This document shows, one piece after another, positions 45,741 to 56,815 of a stretch of 64,000 nucleotides of DNA. The stretch spans positions 4,154,001 to 4,218,000 of the forward strand of contig NC_092408.1 of NCBI RefSeq assembly GCF_009017415.1. The letters run 5' to 3'. Source of the stretch: Aspergillus flavus (lineage: Eukaryota > Ascomycota > Eurotiomycetes > Eurotiales > Aspergillaceae). The notes under the pieces are model-generated. The model searched no databases. It saw only the letters and a list, made by a program, of their open reading frames with translations, and was not told the DNA's origin. Both the position numbers and the translations under genes were made by a program. Each line of letters begins with the position of its first letter. The stretch's first letter is position 1.

Positions 45741-48043
45741 TTATTCGGCTTCAATCATCCGTTGCAATGACTCGCGAGTCAGGGTATGGTTGTCTCCCAA
45801 GTATTCTTGTCGACATTCATAGGCTTTGCGGAACATTTCATGGGCCTTTATCATTTCCCCTTGGCCATAGAAAGATGCACCAAGGCCATAGAAGCATGCA
45901 CCAGGGCCATGGGCAGAGTACAATGTTTTCCAATGATCGACTCCGTATTCTCTCACTTTTTGCTCGTAGACCTCCGTGAACAGAACCTCTGCCTCCTTGA
46001 ATAAGCTCCCGGCAAGAAGACAGTTGCCACTGGCAATCATCGATTCGAATCTAAGGAAGCTGAATTCTGGACTGGCAATCATCGATTCGAATCTAAGGAA
46101 GCTGACCCCCACTAACCTCCAGAATTCAGCTATTTCGCGATAGACATTTGCCGCTTCCGCGTACATCTTAAGCTCCCTCAGACATGGTGCAAGGCATCCG
46201 GCAATTCCTAAGAATGCGCCGCTGTATGGGTCTGGTCTTGCCTTTAATTCTTCGTAATATCTTAGAAGCAACTTTAATGCTTGATCATGCTTTCCAAGCT
46301 TTTGCAGACATTCAGTAAGGCGTTCCACAGACTTGACAGCTCCGCCACCATCGGAATCAATTGACTTTTTTCGCGCGTGATAAACCTTCCATAGTGGATC
46401 CAGTGCCTTCTTTTCCATCCCTTGCCGCAGCAGACCACTTCCTATTTGATATAAAGACTCAAGAGTGTCTGGATGCAAAGGGCCCAGAGTAGCCTTTCGT
46501 TTTTCGTACGCTTTTCGAAGCACTTTTTCTGCGTTGTTGACCACCCCTAACCGGAATAAAGACTTACCTTGCCAATGGAGGGACTCAAGTGTCAGTGGAT
46601 GATCAGCTCCTAATCCTAATTTACGCTTATTATGGGCACTGCGAAATATCCTCTCTGCCTTCGAAGCCCAGAGTCTGCGATAAGCGACTACGCCCCGAGA
46701 ATGGAGGTAAGCGCATTCCCGTTCGAATATAGTAGTATCTTGTTCTCCTCGGCGGCTTCCATTTTCTTTTCTCATCGACTTTGCACTAGTTTGCTCGGCC
46801 GTGGTGCCCTCAATGCCGTCCTGGCTTGGGGAAGGCTGCGGAATAGGTGTCGATAGTGAAGGAGTCTCGTTCGCTTCCCGTATTCTATCTCCAAGATAGG
46901 CTTGGGCTCATCATCAGTCCGGAGATCTGGTTGAAATAAAGCATCGCTTACCAGACTCTAGCTCTGCACCGTTGACATGAGAATTATGAGAAAGGCTTTG
47001 GATCCACGAATGCAGTAGCGCATCTTTTGCAGACAAACGTGCAGTAGGCTCTACCACCAGCAATTTCTGTAGGAATGTTTTACACTCGGAACTAACACCA
47101 CGAGCATCCAAAAGCGCTGTTGGGAATTGGCCATCCTGGATGTACTTCCGCAACTGAAGGTGCTGACTGAACGGCAAACATCCAGTGAGTATGTAGTGTA
47201 ACATGACTCCAAGTGACCAGATGTCCACCATCTGGGTGTACTGAACGTCATCTCTCCCCAAGGTCATGTTGACCTCAGGAGCCCAGAATCCTGGTGTACC
47301 TGCTACCGTCTGAAATGCGGAATCGCCCTCTCTCGTGCGCTTGCTGACGCCGAAATCGCCAATTTTTACCAACCAATGCGGGTCTTTCTGCACGACAAAT
47401 ATGTTCTGCTTCATTAGGTCTGCAGGAATTTACAATGTCGTGGGTTACTCACGGCGGGCTTGAGATCGCGATGGACGAACCCGTTGCTATGTATGTGCTC
47501 AAGTCCCTCAAGCAATTGAGATGAGATTTGCTGAGCTGCGGCTTCCCCCAGGGGTGGGTCAAGGTGCTGTTCTAGATCACCTAGTTCGATGTATTCCATA
47601 GTCACGAAAACGGAGCGAGGATTATCAAACCATCCGAGGGCTTCCACAAATAGGCCCTTGTACTATTGCTTCTTAGTATCTTCGCCCGCATAAGGGCTGT
47701 GAGTAGATAACAGAAAATAGCGGACCTTTCGATGCGAGAACTTGAACATTGCCTCCAGCTCCCGTGTGTAGTCAATAGCCTTGGTCGAGTGTGATAGTCT
47801 GGGAATCACTTTGACGGCTTGAAATTTAGTTCCCACGTCCTCGTCACATTTGTACAGCCAAACATCTGCAAAGGTGCCCCGACCAAGGCGTCTTTCTCTG
47901 ATCCATTTCTGCTCCTTCTTTCGTCGATGCAGAGGACCTCCAGGCTTTTTGGAGTTAAAGTCGAATACTTCATTGTAGAAAAAGTCTTCGTAAAACCGAA
48001 CGCTTAATTTTGAGTCATTTACCAGGTCTAATGCGCCATACAT
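45741..48043 (-). CDS. Ser/Thr protein kinase fused to tetratricopeptide repeats, 709 aa, four exons
   Basis: Exons 48043-47726, 47662-47453, 47405-46952 and 46888-45741 join to 710 codons. The kinase domain (residues about 50-320) is complete: ATP loop LGRGTFADVW (53-62), AVKV Lys 78, HRDLKPAN (catalytic Asp 172), IGDFGVSK, GTPGFWAPEV, VDIWSLGVML and a final Arg in PTARLSAKDALLHSWIQ. After a Ser/Pro/Thr-rich linker, kinesin-light-chain-type TPRs run to the C-terminus: LGADHPLTLESLHWQGKSLF, LGPLHPDTLESLYQIGSGLL, YGVDHWKTLYSAH, LGDNHTLTRESLQ. The intron 3 acceptor (TTGGAG) was chosen because only it joins the kinase frame to the TPR frame with a normal intron size. The first intron has a weak GTCCGC donor. 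A 42-bp in-frame tandem duplication lies inside the repeats. Substrates and pathway are unknown. Confidence 0.85.
46029..46105. repeat. 42-bp in-frame tandem duplication inside the kinase-TPR gene
   Basis: The unit starting ACTGGCAATCATCGATTCG occurs at 46029-46070 and again for 35 identical bases at 46071-46105. On the coding strand it duplicates FLRFESMIAS with a 14-residue period. The copies are identical where they overlap, so the event is recent. Confidence 0.9.
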
Positions 48044-48631
48044 GGCCGGATCTCAGTGTGCGGTTAACTTGGTTATGGGGGAAATGAGGTTGCAAGGAAA
48101 ACGCAGCTGAGGGGCTCAAGGCTTCTAGCATCCTTGACTGTCATGGCCATTCCCACTTAAGGCAAATTGTTACTAATATTAGTAGCCGGCTGTCAGCATA
48201 TGCGCTGTGAAAATAGTCAGGTGATAGGCAGCATCGATAGCATAAGCCACAGCCCAGTGGCTTTCTAATCCTGCGTAGATCTGAAGGCGACAGACACGAA
48301 TAGCTCAATTTTCAATACAATAGCACAGGTAAGCCCTAGGCAATGGCGGGCGGCGGGTAAATCTCACCTGGCGGCTAACGAATATATAAAGCCAAAAATA
48401 TATCTGTTACACCCAGGCGGGTTCTTGAATTCGATTAAATCTGCTGATTTGCAACTCCTAAATATAGAATAGATATAATTATTTATTATATATATTTAAG
48501 TCTCTCTATGGTCATCTGTGCTGCTCTATCATACGGCTGAACATATAACGTTTGCTTTTCTCTATAATACACGATATCCTTCATTTAACGCTATTCTGTA
48601 ACACTCGAATCCTCCCGGTACACACATATCC
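48044..48631. other. no supported gene
   Basis: Promoter of the kinase-TPR gene and 3' flank of the F-box gene. AT-rich at 48470-48510. Confidence 0.5.
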
Positions 48632-49906
48632 TCAATCATCTCGCGCGGACTGTAATAGAGCATTCAACAAGACCTGCATGTCATGTCCCCGATAGGCGAC
48701 ATAGACGGTTCTCCATATACCCCGAAACTGCTTGTGATCAAGCTTGAGCTTTCCGCCCTGCAGAGTCCCGCGGAGGGATTTCGGTAGCGAAACAAAATGC
48801 AAAACCCTTTTCTGACTAGTACTTAGCCAAAACAAGGTAAGGTCCTCTAGCAAAGGGAACTGATAAAGTTGAGCAAGCAGAGGGATCCAAGTGCCGCGTT
48901 TCAGTTGAAGGCGCTGCAGCGTAAGGCATCGCAGAGTGCGACATGTAAAGCGAAGAAGTGTTAGAAGCTCATCCCATTCTATCTCGGATGCTTCGGTAAG
49001 GGCAAGCTCTCGCAATTCAGAAAGTACCACTGGTCCGGACGATAGACGGGTCGTAATTACCTGTGCGTCGGGGGTGTAGTCAAAACCTATCTCTAGCGTC
49101 TTGAGTCTTGGGGCAAGAGTGATGACACTGGCTACCCATTCTCCGATGTTGCCGGGAACGAAATTGTGGTGGAACTTTAGCTTCTCAACCTGGGCCCAGC
49201 TGTTGATGAAGGCCGGGTCTTTGAGGATGTCGAATTGAAGGCAGCGTGGGTCGACATTATTGAAGGCAAATCCGCTACTGCTCGGATGGGCGTACACAGA
49301 AAAGGATCTGACAGGGATGCCGGTCTCCGCAACGATGTCCATGATTATGGTTATACCGTCACTGGGACCTAAGCGAGAATGTTCCGACGAATCGTTCCAT
49401 CCGTAGTCGAGATGGACAGTGAACGACCTGCAGTTGGGGAATGAGAGTAAAATATCACGCAACCAGCGAGCCCCTGGTGATTGTTCCACATCCAGCTGAC
49501 CTGAATTATGTCTCGTCCATTGAAACCCCAAGCCCATGCGGCTATTTAAAACCCCTCTGATGAGTAGATGGTGTACATGATCCTTTAAACGATTGTCTCC
49601 CGCCAGCTTCATAAGTCGCTCTAAACTTACGAAGCCGAGGTCTGTACGTACAGTATGAAGCACGGCGCGTCCAAAGTAATGCAATGACTTTTCGTAGAGA
49701 TGCGCGCAAGTCAGTCGCAGGGCGCATAAATCTTCGATTCCAGTGTCTCCAGCACCCAGAAAAGCGGCAACGTTTTCGACTAGTTCTTCCGGTAACTTGC
49801 ACAGTAGATTGATCTCATTTTCTCGAGACGCTACCCAAAAATTAGCAAGGTAACTCGTTCTTCAATACTGGATAAGTAAATCACCTCGATAAAGCGAATA
49901 CTCCAT
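48632..49906 (-). CDS. F-box / leucine-rich-like protein, 406 aa, two exons
   Basis: A 22-nt first exon (49906-49885, MEYSLYR plus one base) is joined through a 54-nt intron to 49830-48632. The join gives LLCKLPEELVENVAAFLGAG and IEDLCALRLTCAHLYEKSLHYF, a clear N-terminal F-box (residues about 15-55). The rest is about 350 residues of Leu-rich text with spaced solenoid-like motifs such as LAPRLKTLEIGF, LSELRELALTEAS, CRTLRCLTLQRLQL and FPLLEDLTLFWL, as in fungal F-box proteins with degenerate leucine-rich repeats. Such proteins usually serve as substrate receptors of SCF ubiquitin ligases; the target is unknown. The short first exon is predicted from a good donor and acceptor, but a different 5' end is possible. 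Confidence 0.75.
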
Positions 49907-51519
49907 TTTCGCGGTCTGCATCAGTGTGGAATCAGAATGGTGTTTGACGAGGAACGTGTTTCATGATTGGTAAAAAATAACCAGGAGAGTTCCCTCACTA
50001 GACAGCTATTCCAGATTACAGACAGTGAATGAATTACATGCTAAATTCCAGCCTGAAGAATAGTGTCTTTGTTCACTTTTGCTATGTTAGAACGCTTTGT
50101 TTCAGCACAGAGTCCTATCAGGATCCTAGCGCTTGGGCATGATTTTCATTATATGGAGGTGGTATGTAAGTACTTTATGCTTTCACCTCACCAAGTCCAG
50201 TTGACTACTCCGTATTGTGGCTTGCACTAAAATACAATGACGTAGAGTGTGACGGTTTAAATGGAGTGACGGTGTTATTAAAAGATTCCCGGCATATCTT
50301 GGCTGTCATGGAAATACTAGCCAAGTGAAATCTATTGGTTCTAGACAGCTTACTGATGCATGCCCTTATAAACTCACACATATACCAGACCTACTGAAAA
50401 TCCATCAGTCTGTATTGTGTATTTTCTGGACTTCCATGCAAGTTTAACGTCCGATACAACTACCAAGAGCATGTTAATCGTCATGCATGAAGCATATTGA
50501 ATATAGTGTCATACTATGCTTGTATAATCTCTCTTTCTTTCGTACCTAATTCTTTGGTAATGAGCATAGGGATTTTGAGGTTTCGCAAACCCAACCACTA
50601 CTCAAGGTGACCTGTTAAGTATGTTAAGTTCGGTGTAATAGATTGTAGAACTATGAAAGAGATATCGGAGAGCCCAGGGAAAGGGTAATTAACGTTTATA
50701 TTAATTTAATAAATTATTTAACTATTATTAATTTTTTATTCATAAACATATGAGATGAATGAATGCTCTTTCCGATGGTCAGTAAATCAACAAGGATACA
50801 AGAAGCCGAGCAAAATTTCCAAAGGTCATACATGTCTGAGCCCTTATGCTCTGGACGAGTAAGCGAGATCTTGGTCCCTTAGCCTCATTGGGTGACGCCC
50901 CATTTGAGTAAAGTAACGCTTCGGAAGGAAATCCACTAATCACTAATCTAGTAACGAGCACCTCAAATAGCAGCCGCATATCCTCATGACATATATCTTG
51001 GTCCTATGCCCATGCTGTTCAAGAGCTTGGGGTGGATATGTAAGAAACACCGTCCCGGTAGGTTGATAACTACAATGATATAATGGGTGGGTTCGTAGCC
51101 CATATCATTAATGCGGATAGTCTTTTGGCAGATACGTAGCGACAAGAGGTCCTGGATAAAATATTGGATATCTTTCAGCAGTGCGAGTGAGCTATGTGGA
51201 AGTTAGACGACAACGTTTACAATGAAGGGTAACCCTCTAGCGCCTGTACAAGAGGGGAATCATCCCCTTATCAGAGATGGCCAGCAAGTGATGGAGTAAA
51301 TCATACGAGCTATTGCCTAATAATTCGTCTTTATCCAATGGTGGCAAATCTCAATAGCCTGCAATCAATTAGCGCTGTAAGCAGGTGGAGTATCCTAATG
51401 GTGGTAGCAGTAATGCGGGTTCCATAGTGGAAGCCCTGATCAGCCTTGCCTCATCGCAAACGTAACACGAAAGGATTAGCAGATATACCTTCACTTTGAC
51501 AGCTTCTAGTATATGTAGA
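49907..51519. other. no supported gene
   Basis: Stop-rich sequence with an AT-rich patch at 50690-50750. No motif-bearing frame. Confidence 0.5.
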
Positions 51520-51975
51520 CTAATCGGATCCTAGGAACTCACCCGAAGCCAGTTGGACTTCGCGACTAGGATATGTCAATTGCTCACTGGTAATTGGAGC
51601 GGAACCTGAGACATATATGCCAGTATGCCCTGAAGCAAAGTAAGTGATCGCTAATAGTGACTTCCACCCGGCATGGATACAGAAATGGACTGTCAATAAA
51701 CTTTTGCCGAGTGAACTCCTTCTGTGGATCAGGTTGTGATGCAACCATTCGTGGACGAAAAAGAAGATTTCGGCCTCTGACCAGTGCTCCACATTTATGC
51801 AGGAGATAAACAGGAATCCCCCACTATCAATTAATGCATCGTGCATGACTGGCTCATACTGCAGGCATAACTTGGTATTATTATTGATCGACAACTTGCC
51901 ACGTCGTACTGCATGTTCTAATGTTACCCACATGACTACCGCGGGCGAGTATTCATGTAAATGGTAATGCGACAT
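51520..51975 (-). CDS. orphan hypothetical protein, 151 aa
   Basis: A single open frame from ATG 51975 to 51520. The sequence (MSHYHLHEYSPAVVMWVTLE at the start, HEWLHHNLIHRRSSLGKSLL in the middle) has ordinary amino-acid composition but no motif I recognise. The start codon lies only 40 bp from the MITE at 52015, so the element may sit in its promoter or the frame may be a truncated remnant. It may also be chance; evidence for a real gene is weak. Confidence 0.3.
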   Translation of the reverse strand: MSHYHLHEYSPAVVMWVTLEHAVRRGKLSINNNTKLCLQYEPVMHDALIDSGGFLFISCINVEHWSEAEIFFFVHEWLHHNLIHRRSSLGKSLLTVHFCIHAGWKSLLAITYFASGHTGIYVSGSAPITSEQLTYPSREVQLASGEFLGSD

Positions 51976-52014
51976 TCATCCCTGCTAGTGTCGCTGGAGC
52001 TCCAATACCTATTA

Positions 52015-52506
52015 CAGTAAAACACCGTTATAAGCAACCCCGATATAGGGAATTTACGCGTTATAAGCAATCTAATTGATTGTCTGAAATCGATTACTAT
52101 ACAAAATTCCTTAAAACCCCGATACAGGAAAATTTTATCATTCTGTCTAATTCTCTATATGAAACTGTTTATAAGGAAATAAAGTGGATTCTTTTAATTA
52201 ATTATATATTTTAAAAAATATATAGAAACCACGTGCTCTATTCTTTTTTATTGTTTTTAGATTAAAAATCTTATCTATACAACACATCAACAGCTAAAAT
52301 ATATATATTTCACTACCACACGATTATCTACTATTAGAATACTCTTTGCTACGTAGAAAGATTGATAAGTAAATGATATAAATCATATATACTACCTAAA
52401 ATCCTGATTTCTACTACTCTATATAGATATTTCAATATAAGCAATCCCCCGATATAAGCAATTTAGGCAGCCAGCTCAATTGATTGCTTAAAACGGCGAT
52501 TTACTG
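52015..52506. mobile_element. MITE (Tc1/pogo-type), 492 bp, copy 2
   Basis: The left end CAGTAAAACACCGTTATAAG and the reverse complement of the right end, CAGTAAATCGCCGTTTTAAG, match at 17 of 20 positions, and both are flanked by TA (52013-52014 and 52507-52508), the target duplication of Tc1/mariner/pogo elements. Subterminal motifs CCGATATAGGGAATTTACGC and TATAAGCAATCT on the left, and CCCCGATATAAGCAATTTAG with GGCAGCCAGCTCAA on the right, match the shorter copy at 9824-10065. The interior is very AT-rich and non-coding. Confidence 0.88.
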
Positions 52507-53428
52507 TAGATCTATTCGCTGTACGCTATGTAGCGGCCCTACCGAGCTAGGGTCGTCGCTGTGACATCTAGCGGCGCTATTCGGTTGAAGGCGAAGTGGA
52601 GAAGCTGCAAAATATTTGTGAGAAGGGTTGCATCGTTCATGGATAGCGGGCGCCGGGATGCCCAAGAGTGGACAGTCCTCCGAAATAACATTGTTACTAT
52701 TGGTCCACGGTGTATGTGAGACAGGCTAGTATGTCGTAGATCTAGCTTGGCCTTCGGCTTCGGCCGAGTACTAATGCGATCAAATAGCTTTTATTTACCT
52801 CTGCAAGCTCAGATCCTATGGGAGAATTACTACCACCCGCCCCTCGCGCAAATCAAATACTGTGACACTAAATTAGGGTCGGTGCAGCGGCTGAGCCTTC
52901 TCAGTTCCGTTCTTATGACATTAGCACAGCGTGTGGCGTCGGTAACCCAGATCGGCGATGCTAGGCTTTTAGCGTACGATGCGACGGAGCTTTTATTCAT
53001 CTCATATGTGAAGAACTAGTGCGCAGTAAGGACCCTTAGCGTGTGCTGGAAACCTATAATAGCCACATTTTATAGTACTTCTCCAACATGGAATCCTTGT
53101 TTAGAATATGGCTAAAATTTGGGATACGAGATTATCCGGTGCGCTACACTAAAGATTTAGCATTGTGGAGATGTGAGCCATATGACACGGTCCAACTTCC
53201 ATAGGCCCAGCTCTGGAGACAAGTTAAGTAGACTGAGTATCTCCTGAGTTCACGACACTAGGTGTAACCTCTCTTTACTTACCATGAATGTAGAGGCTAT
53301 TTTGATATATGTCTCGACCCATTTTACTTTTATTTAGTTTGACCCAGACTATACAATTTTCTGTGGCAAATAACCCTCCATACGCAATCGTCATATTTTA
53401 CAACGCTCAGTGACTACAGAAGCGCTGC
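52507..53428. other. no supported gene
   Basis: A 90-codon plus frame at 52747-53019 lacks recognisable content. Upstream flank of the F-box gene. Confidence 0.45.
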
Positions 53429-54652
53429 ATGACCAACGTCTTTAGCATAAAAATGAGCTCTTGTCAGAATCTGGGCGACCACAGCGAGCAGGGATTGTCC
53501 CCATCCCGAGAGATGAACAAAAGGATTATACCGTTTTCGACGAGGCAATGCCTGAGGCGAACATTCTCAATTGACATGCCATACAGTCTTCAGCGCCTAA
53601 AAGAGAAGTGGGAAGCCTCGATAGAGACAGGACACTGGCCATCTGCTCGAGCCCAGGGAAACGCACATGGTGGTCGGTACTGTTTTCTTCTCCAACTGCC
53701 GACAGAATTACTGCTAAAAATCGCATCCTATCTATCGGCGGTCCCTCGGGCATGTCTTGCCTTGACGTGTAGGCGACTATATTTAGTAGACGATGTTGCT
53801 CTGAACTCAGAACTCCTGCATTTCAGTCCGGACTTTGCGCCGCTCTTCAAGCACTACCAGAACGAATACAACTTCGCGACTGATCGGTGGCAACTCATCA
53901 GGCTTCTAGAGGACAGGCGGTGGCTTGCTTGTTCTAGATGCTTGAAGCTGCATATGGTGGCCTCCTTTCCCCAGCGGGAACGGAAAAAGCGACCCGAAGA
54001 CCGAACCTGCAGGCTCGGAGATCTCGCTGGTGTAGTGGAGCTATGTCCGTGCATCAAGTTAAGCTTTCGCGGAAAGATGGACCTCGTTGACCTCCTTCGA
54101 ACGCGACAACAGACTCTGACGGCCCTGGCGACACAAGTCGGTGCCAGTTCCCTGGAACGTTTCTGCTGGCACTCTTGCGTCATGAACTACGGATCTTCGG
54201 AGATGGAGATAAGAGTTTTCCCTGAACTAGACAAAACCGACATGCTGAAGGTCAAAGTGGAATACCGTTTAACGATAGAGGCAGGGCAGCTTGGCAAAGA
54301 AGAATCCATGATACCGCTTTTGGGATGTGCACACCGGGCGGTCGATCTGTGGCTTGCCAGCGTCTGTAACACATATGTCGCACTTGGCAGGATGGCGTCG
54401 CATATATCAGCCTGCAGTATATGCAATACTAGCTTGATATGCCCCCGGAAAGGACCCTTACTTGTAGATGAAGGGTCAGGACACGATGTATATGACTTTT
54501 ACATCGAGAAATGTCTCGGGCCTGGGGACGGGTCTGTTCCAGACCACCAGTGGGCTGTTCAGAGGATCCATCCTGCAGGGGATCGGAGAACTGTCGGTGA
54601 TTGTGACGAGCGCTACCTTTGGAGTCCCCGCAAGTATCATATCCGCTCCTAG
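53429..54652 (+). CDS. F-box protein, 407 aa
   Basis: An uninterrupted frame from ATG 53429 to TAG 54650-54652. An N-terminal basic region of about 90 residues is followed by the F-box: CFLLQLPTELLLKIASYLSA and VPRACLALTCRRLYLV (residues about 90-128). A conserved fungal extension comes next, with ACSRCLKLHMVASFP (a Cys pair), LCPCIKLSFRGKMDLV, CWHSCVMNYGSSEMEIRV and GCAHRAVDLWLASVC; this is the layout of a widespread Aspergillus F-box family in which short Cys-containing segments follow the box. The C-terminus is Gly/Asp-rich. Probably an SCF ubiquitin-ligase adaptor; the target is unknown. Start choice: later in-frame ATGs exist at residues 9 and 29, and either could be used. Confidence 0.8.
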   Translation: MTNVFSIKMSSCQNLGDHSEQGLSPSREMNKRIIPFSTRQCLRRTFSIDMPYSLQRLKEKWEASIETGHWPSARAQGNAHGGRYCFLLQLPTELLLKIASYLSAVPRACLALTCRRLYLVDDVALNSELLHFSPDFAPLFKHYQNEYNFATDRWQLIRLLEDRRWLACSRCLKLHMVASFPQRERKKRPEDRTCRLGDLAGVVELCPCIKLSFRGKMDLVDLLRTRQQTLTALATQVGASSLERFCWHSCVMNYGSSEMEIRVFPELDKTDMLKVKVEYRLTIEAGQLGKEESMIPLLGCAHRAVDLWLASVCNTYVALGRMASHISACSICNTSLICPRKGPLLVDEGSGHDVYDFYIEKCLGPGDGSVPDHQWAVQRIHPAGDRRTVGDCDERYLWSPRKYHIRS

Positions 54653-56061
54653 TCTATGTGATAGATCTTTCTGTCAGTATCGATGTGCATATTAGGCGAC
54701 ATGCGCATGGCAAGTTCCTTACGGTCTTCCACATGGCCGAGGCCATCCCTTAATGCTTGATGCATCTGGCTGCAAGATGCGATATGCTAGCCACTACAAT
54801 ATCATTTGTTTATTCCTGTGATCGCCGTATCCCGATGCCGTCGAAGTAATAGCAGGTGTACTACTAGATGCAATGATAGTCTTTGATTCCCTATTATCAG
54901 AATCGTGACGCCGTCCAACAGTTAGTCAAACTGGCACATACTCTTCAAGGCGTACCGGTATTTTGACATATATTCATGTTTCTTTAAACTATCCACGGTA
55001 CGGTACTCTGCGGTGAATAAACTTAATGTCTAATTGTTGTTATGAGGGAAGGTTCAATTTAGTGGGAAAGTTTCCTGTACGACGTCCGTATAGAATTGGA
55101 TCTATCGAATATTCAACCAGTGATGAACGTCTATCTAAACCCTCCAGTTAGAGCCAGGATAATGTCTAATAACAATATCTGCATCACAAGATATATTTCC
55201 ATCTCTGCTTTGGCCCCATCGAGGACTATGTGGCAGTTGGAGGAGAACTGGATTTGGTAACTAAACTCTTTGTCATGAAATTAGGAACTTAAGAGCCATA
55301 ATCCTATCATATTTTACCGGGTTCTGCTCGTCCATGAATTCCAGCATAGCACCCCTCAAGCACTGGCGATGAGCCTTAAATAATAAGATAGTTGAATGTC
55401 GCTCGGGCAGGACATGTTCACCGGAGGTTTGTGGCATCAAGTGAAGAGGGCTGGGGAAGGATAATATGATATACACCAGCTCGGTTATAGTTGTTTGTTA
55501 ATCGTAGGAAGATATAGCTCACGTTGATCACTATCTCATTAGGCGTCTCCAGTATTAATGGAATGAATGTTCCAAGGTGCTGGCGATCTTCATATGCCAG
55601 CCCACCATGGTATCTTGGAGTGTTCTTGCCGCGCGCTAACAGTGCCTCAGAGCAAGCAGGGATATGCTAATGCGAAATCTCAATTGCCGTCGAAATGGGA
55701 TGTGAGGGGTAGGCGACTTGACGGCTCCACATAGCATTATAAGTATATCGCATTTGTGGCTGTAGATTACTACCAGTTTGTATATTCTTACAAGCATATA
55801 CAACCTCCGCGAAACCCCTCAGCATTATGGGAAAGGCTACCAGTGCCCTCACGGCCTTCATCCGAAATATACCGGATGGTAAATATCCAGATATACCAGT
55901 GGCGAGCATACATTGCATAAGGATACCAATTTCCGATTGGACAATCAAGGGGTATGGCCATGGAATGGAACTCTTCCTCTCCTTTCCTAGTGAAGCCCCG
56001 TTTGATGTGTTTATCTTCCCCTTCTCTGAGCCTAGACCAGCTAATTTTGTGCTATTTCTAG
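54653..56061. other. no supported gene
   Basis: Short frames only. A plus frame at 55827-56075 (MGKATSALTAFIRNIP and onward) lies just before the remnant at 56062 and could be a 5' exon of it, but no splice pair convincingly joins them. Confidence 0.4.
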
Positions 56062-56414
56062 CTCACTACGGGTGATCCTCAATACTACAACCTGCAAGTT
56101 CGAATCAACAACCAGACTACCATTTCTACATTGAAGCGAGTGAAAGGGGAGACCGTCGCACACACCCTAGTCCCTGCCGATGGGTCATGGACCCCCGAGC
56201 AAATCCGGCAGGCGCTTCTGGCCAATACATTGATTTCAATGACGGGAATCCTAGGCCAAATGTACACGGCTTTCCCAGAAGAGGGCGGATATCGAAGGGA
56301 TACATGGAACTTACTTTTGGAGTGTTTCCAGTAGATTGGAAAGCGGAGAGACTGAGAGGGAAGAGAGAGATTAGGATTGAAGAAATAGAAGTGAGGAACC
56401 CTGTATTTACCTGA
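56062..56414 (+). pseudogene. unrecognised protein remnant with one frameshift
   Basis: Following a possible acceptor (TATTTCTAG at 56053-56061) the frame reads GDPQYYNLQVRINNQTTIST and KRVKGETVAHTLVPADGSWT, up to PEQIRQ. The text then continues in another phase as SGQYIDFNDGNPRPNVHGF, ISKGYMELTFGVFPVDWKAE and RIEEIEVRNPVFT to TGA 56412-56414. Composition and rhythm are coding-like on both sides, so a one-base insertion near 56205 is likely. I do not recognise the family. Confidence 0.4.
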
Positions 56415-56815
56415 CAGAGAATTGTTAGATACTTTATGTATGGAAGTTTCAATATTCTGAAAGCTGACCCAGCTCGTGGGGTGATGACATCCCAACAACT
56501 AGAATAGCATATGAGCCTCCTTCCAAGTTAACATCGCATTTTTACTGCGGCTGTAATCGGATCTTTCACTCCTCCCCCGGCCCAGATGGGAATTTTCCTG
56601 GATGGTCTTGACCTAGTATGAAAGGTAGTAATCAGCTATACATTTATCTAATTGACACCATCGGTATGTATAAGTATAGTAGAGCATCAATCAGAGCTAC
56701 TAAGCATTGAAGTTGGAGACAAGTTGAAGAGTGTAAGTGCGTTGCTTGAACCAGAGCAGGTATTTCTTTGTTTAGCGAATATATTTCATACTCCCATTGG
56801 ACTGCAATGAGAAGT
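56415..56815. other. no supported gene
   Basis: 3' flank of the phosphotransferase gene; nothing recognisable. Confidence 0.5.

Noticed and set aside
48632..49802. Arg/Trp-rich minus frame at 49542-49802 overlapping the F-box gene
   Set aside because: It is the shifted frame of the F-box exon, whose true frame gives a clear F-box.
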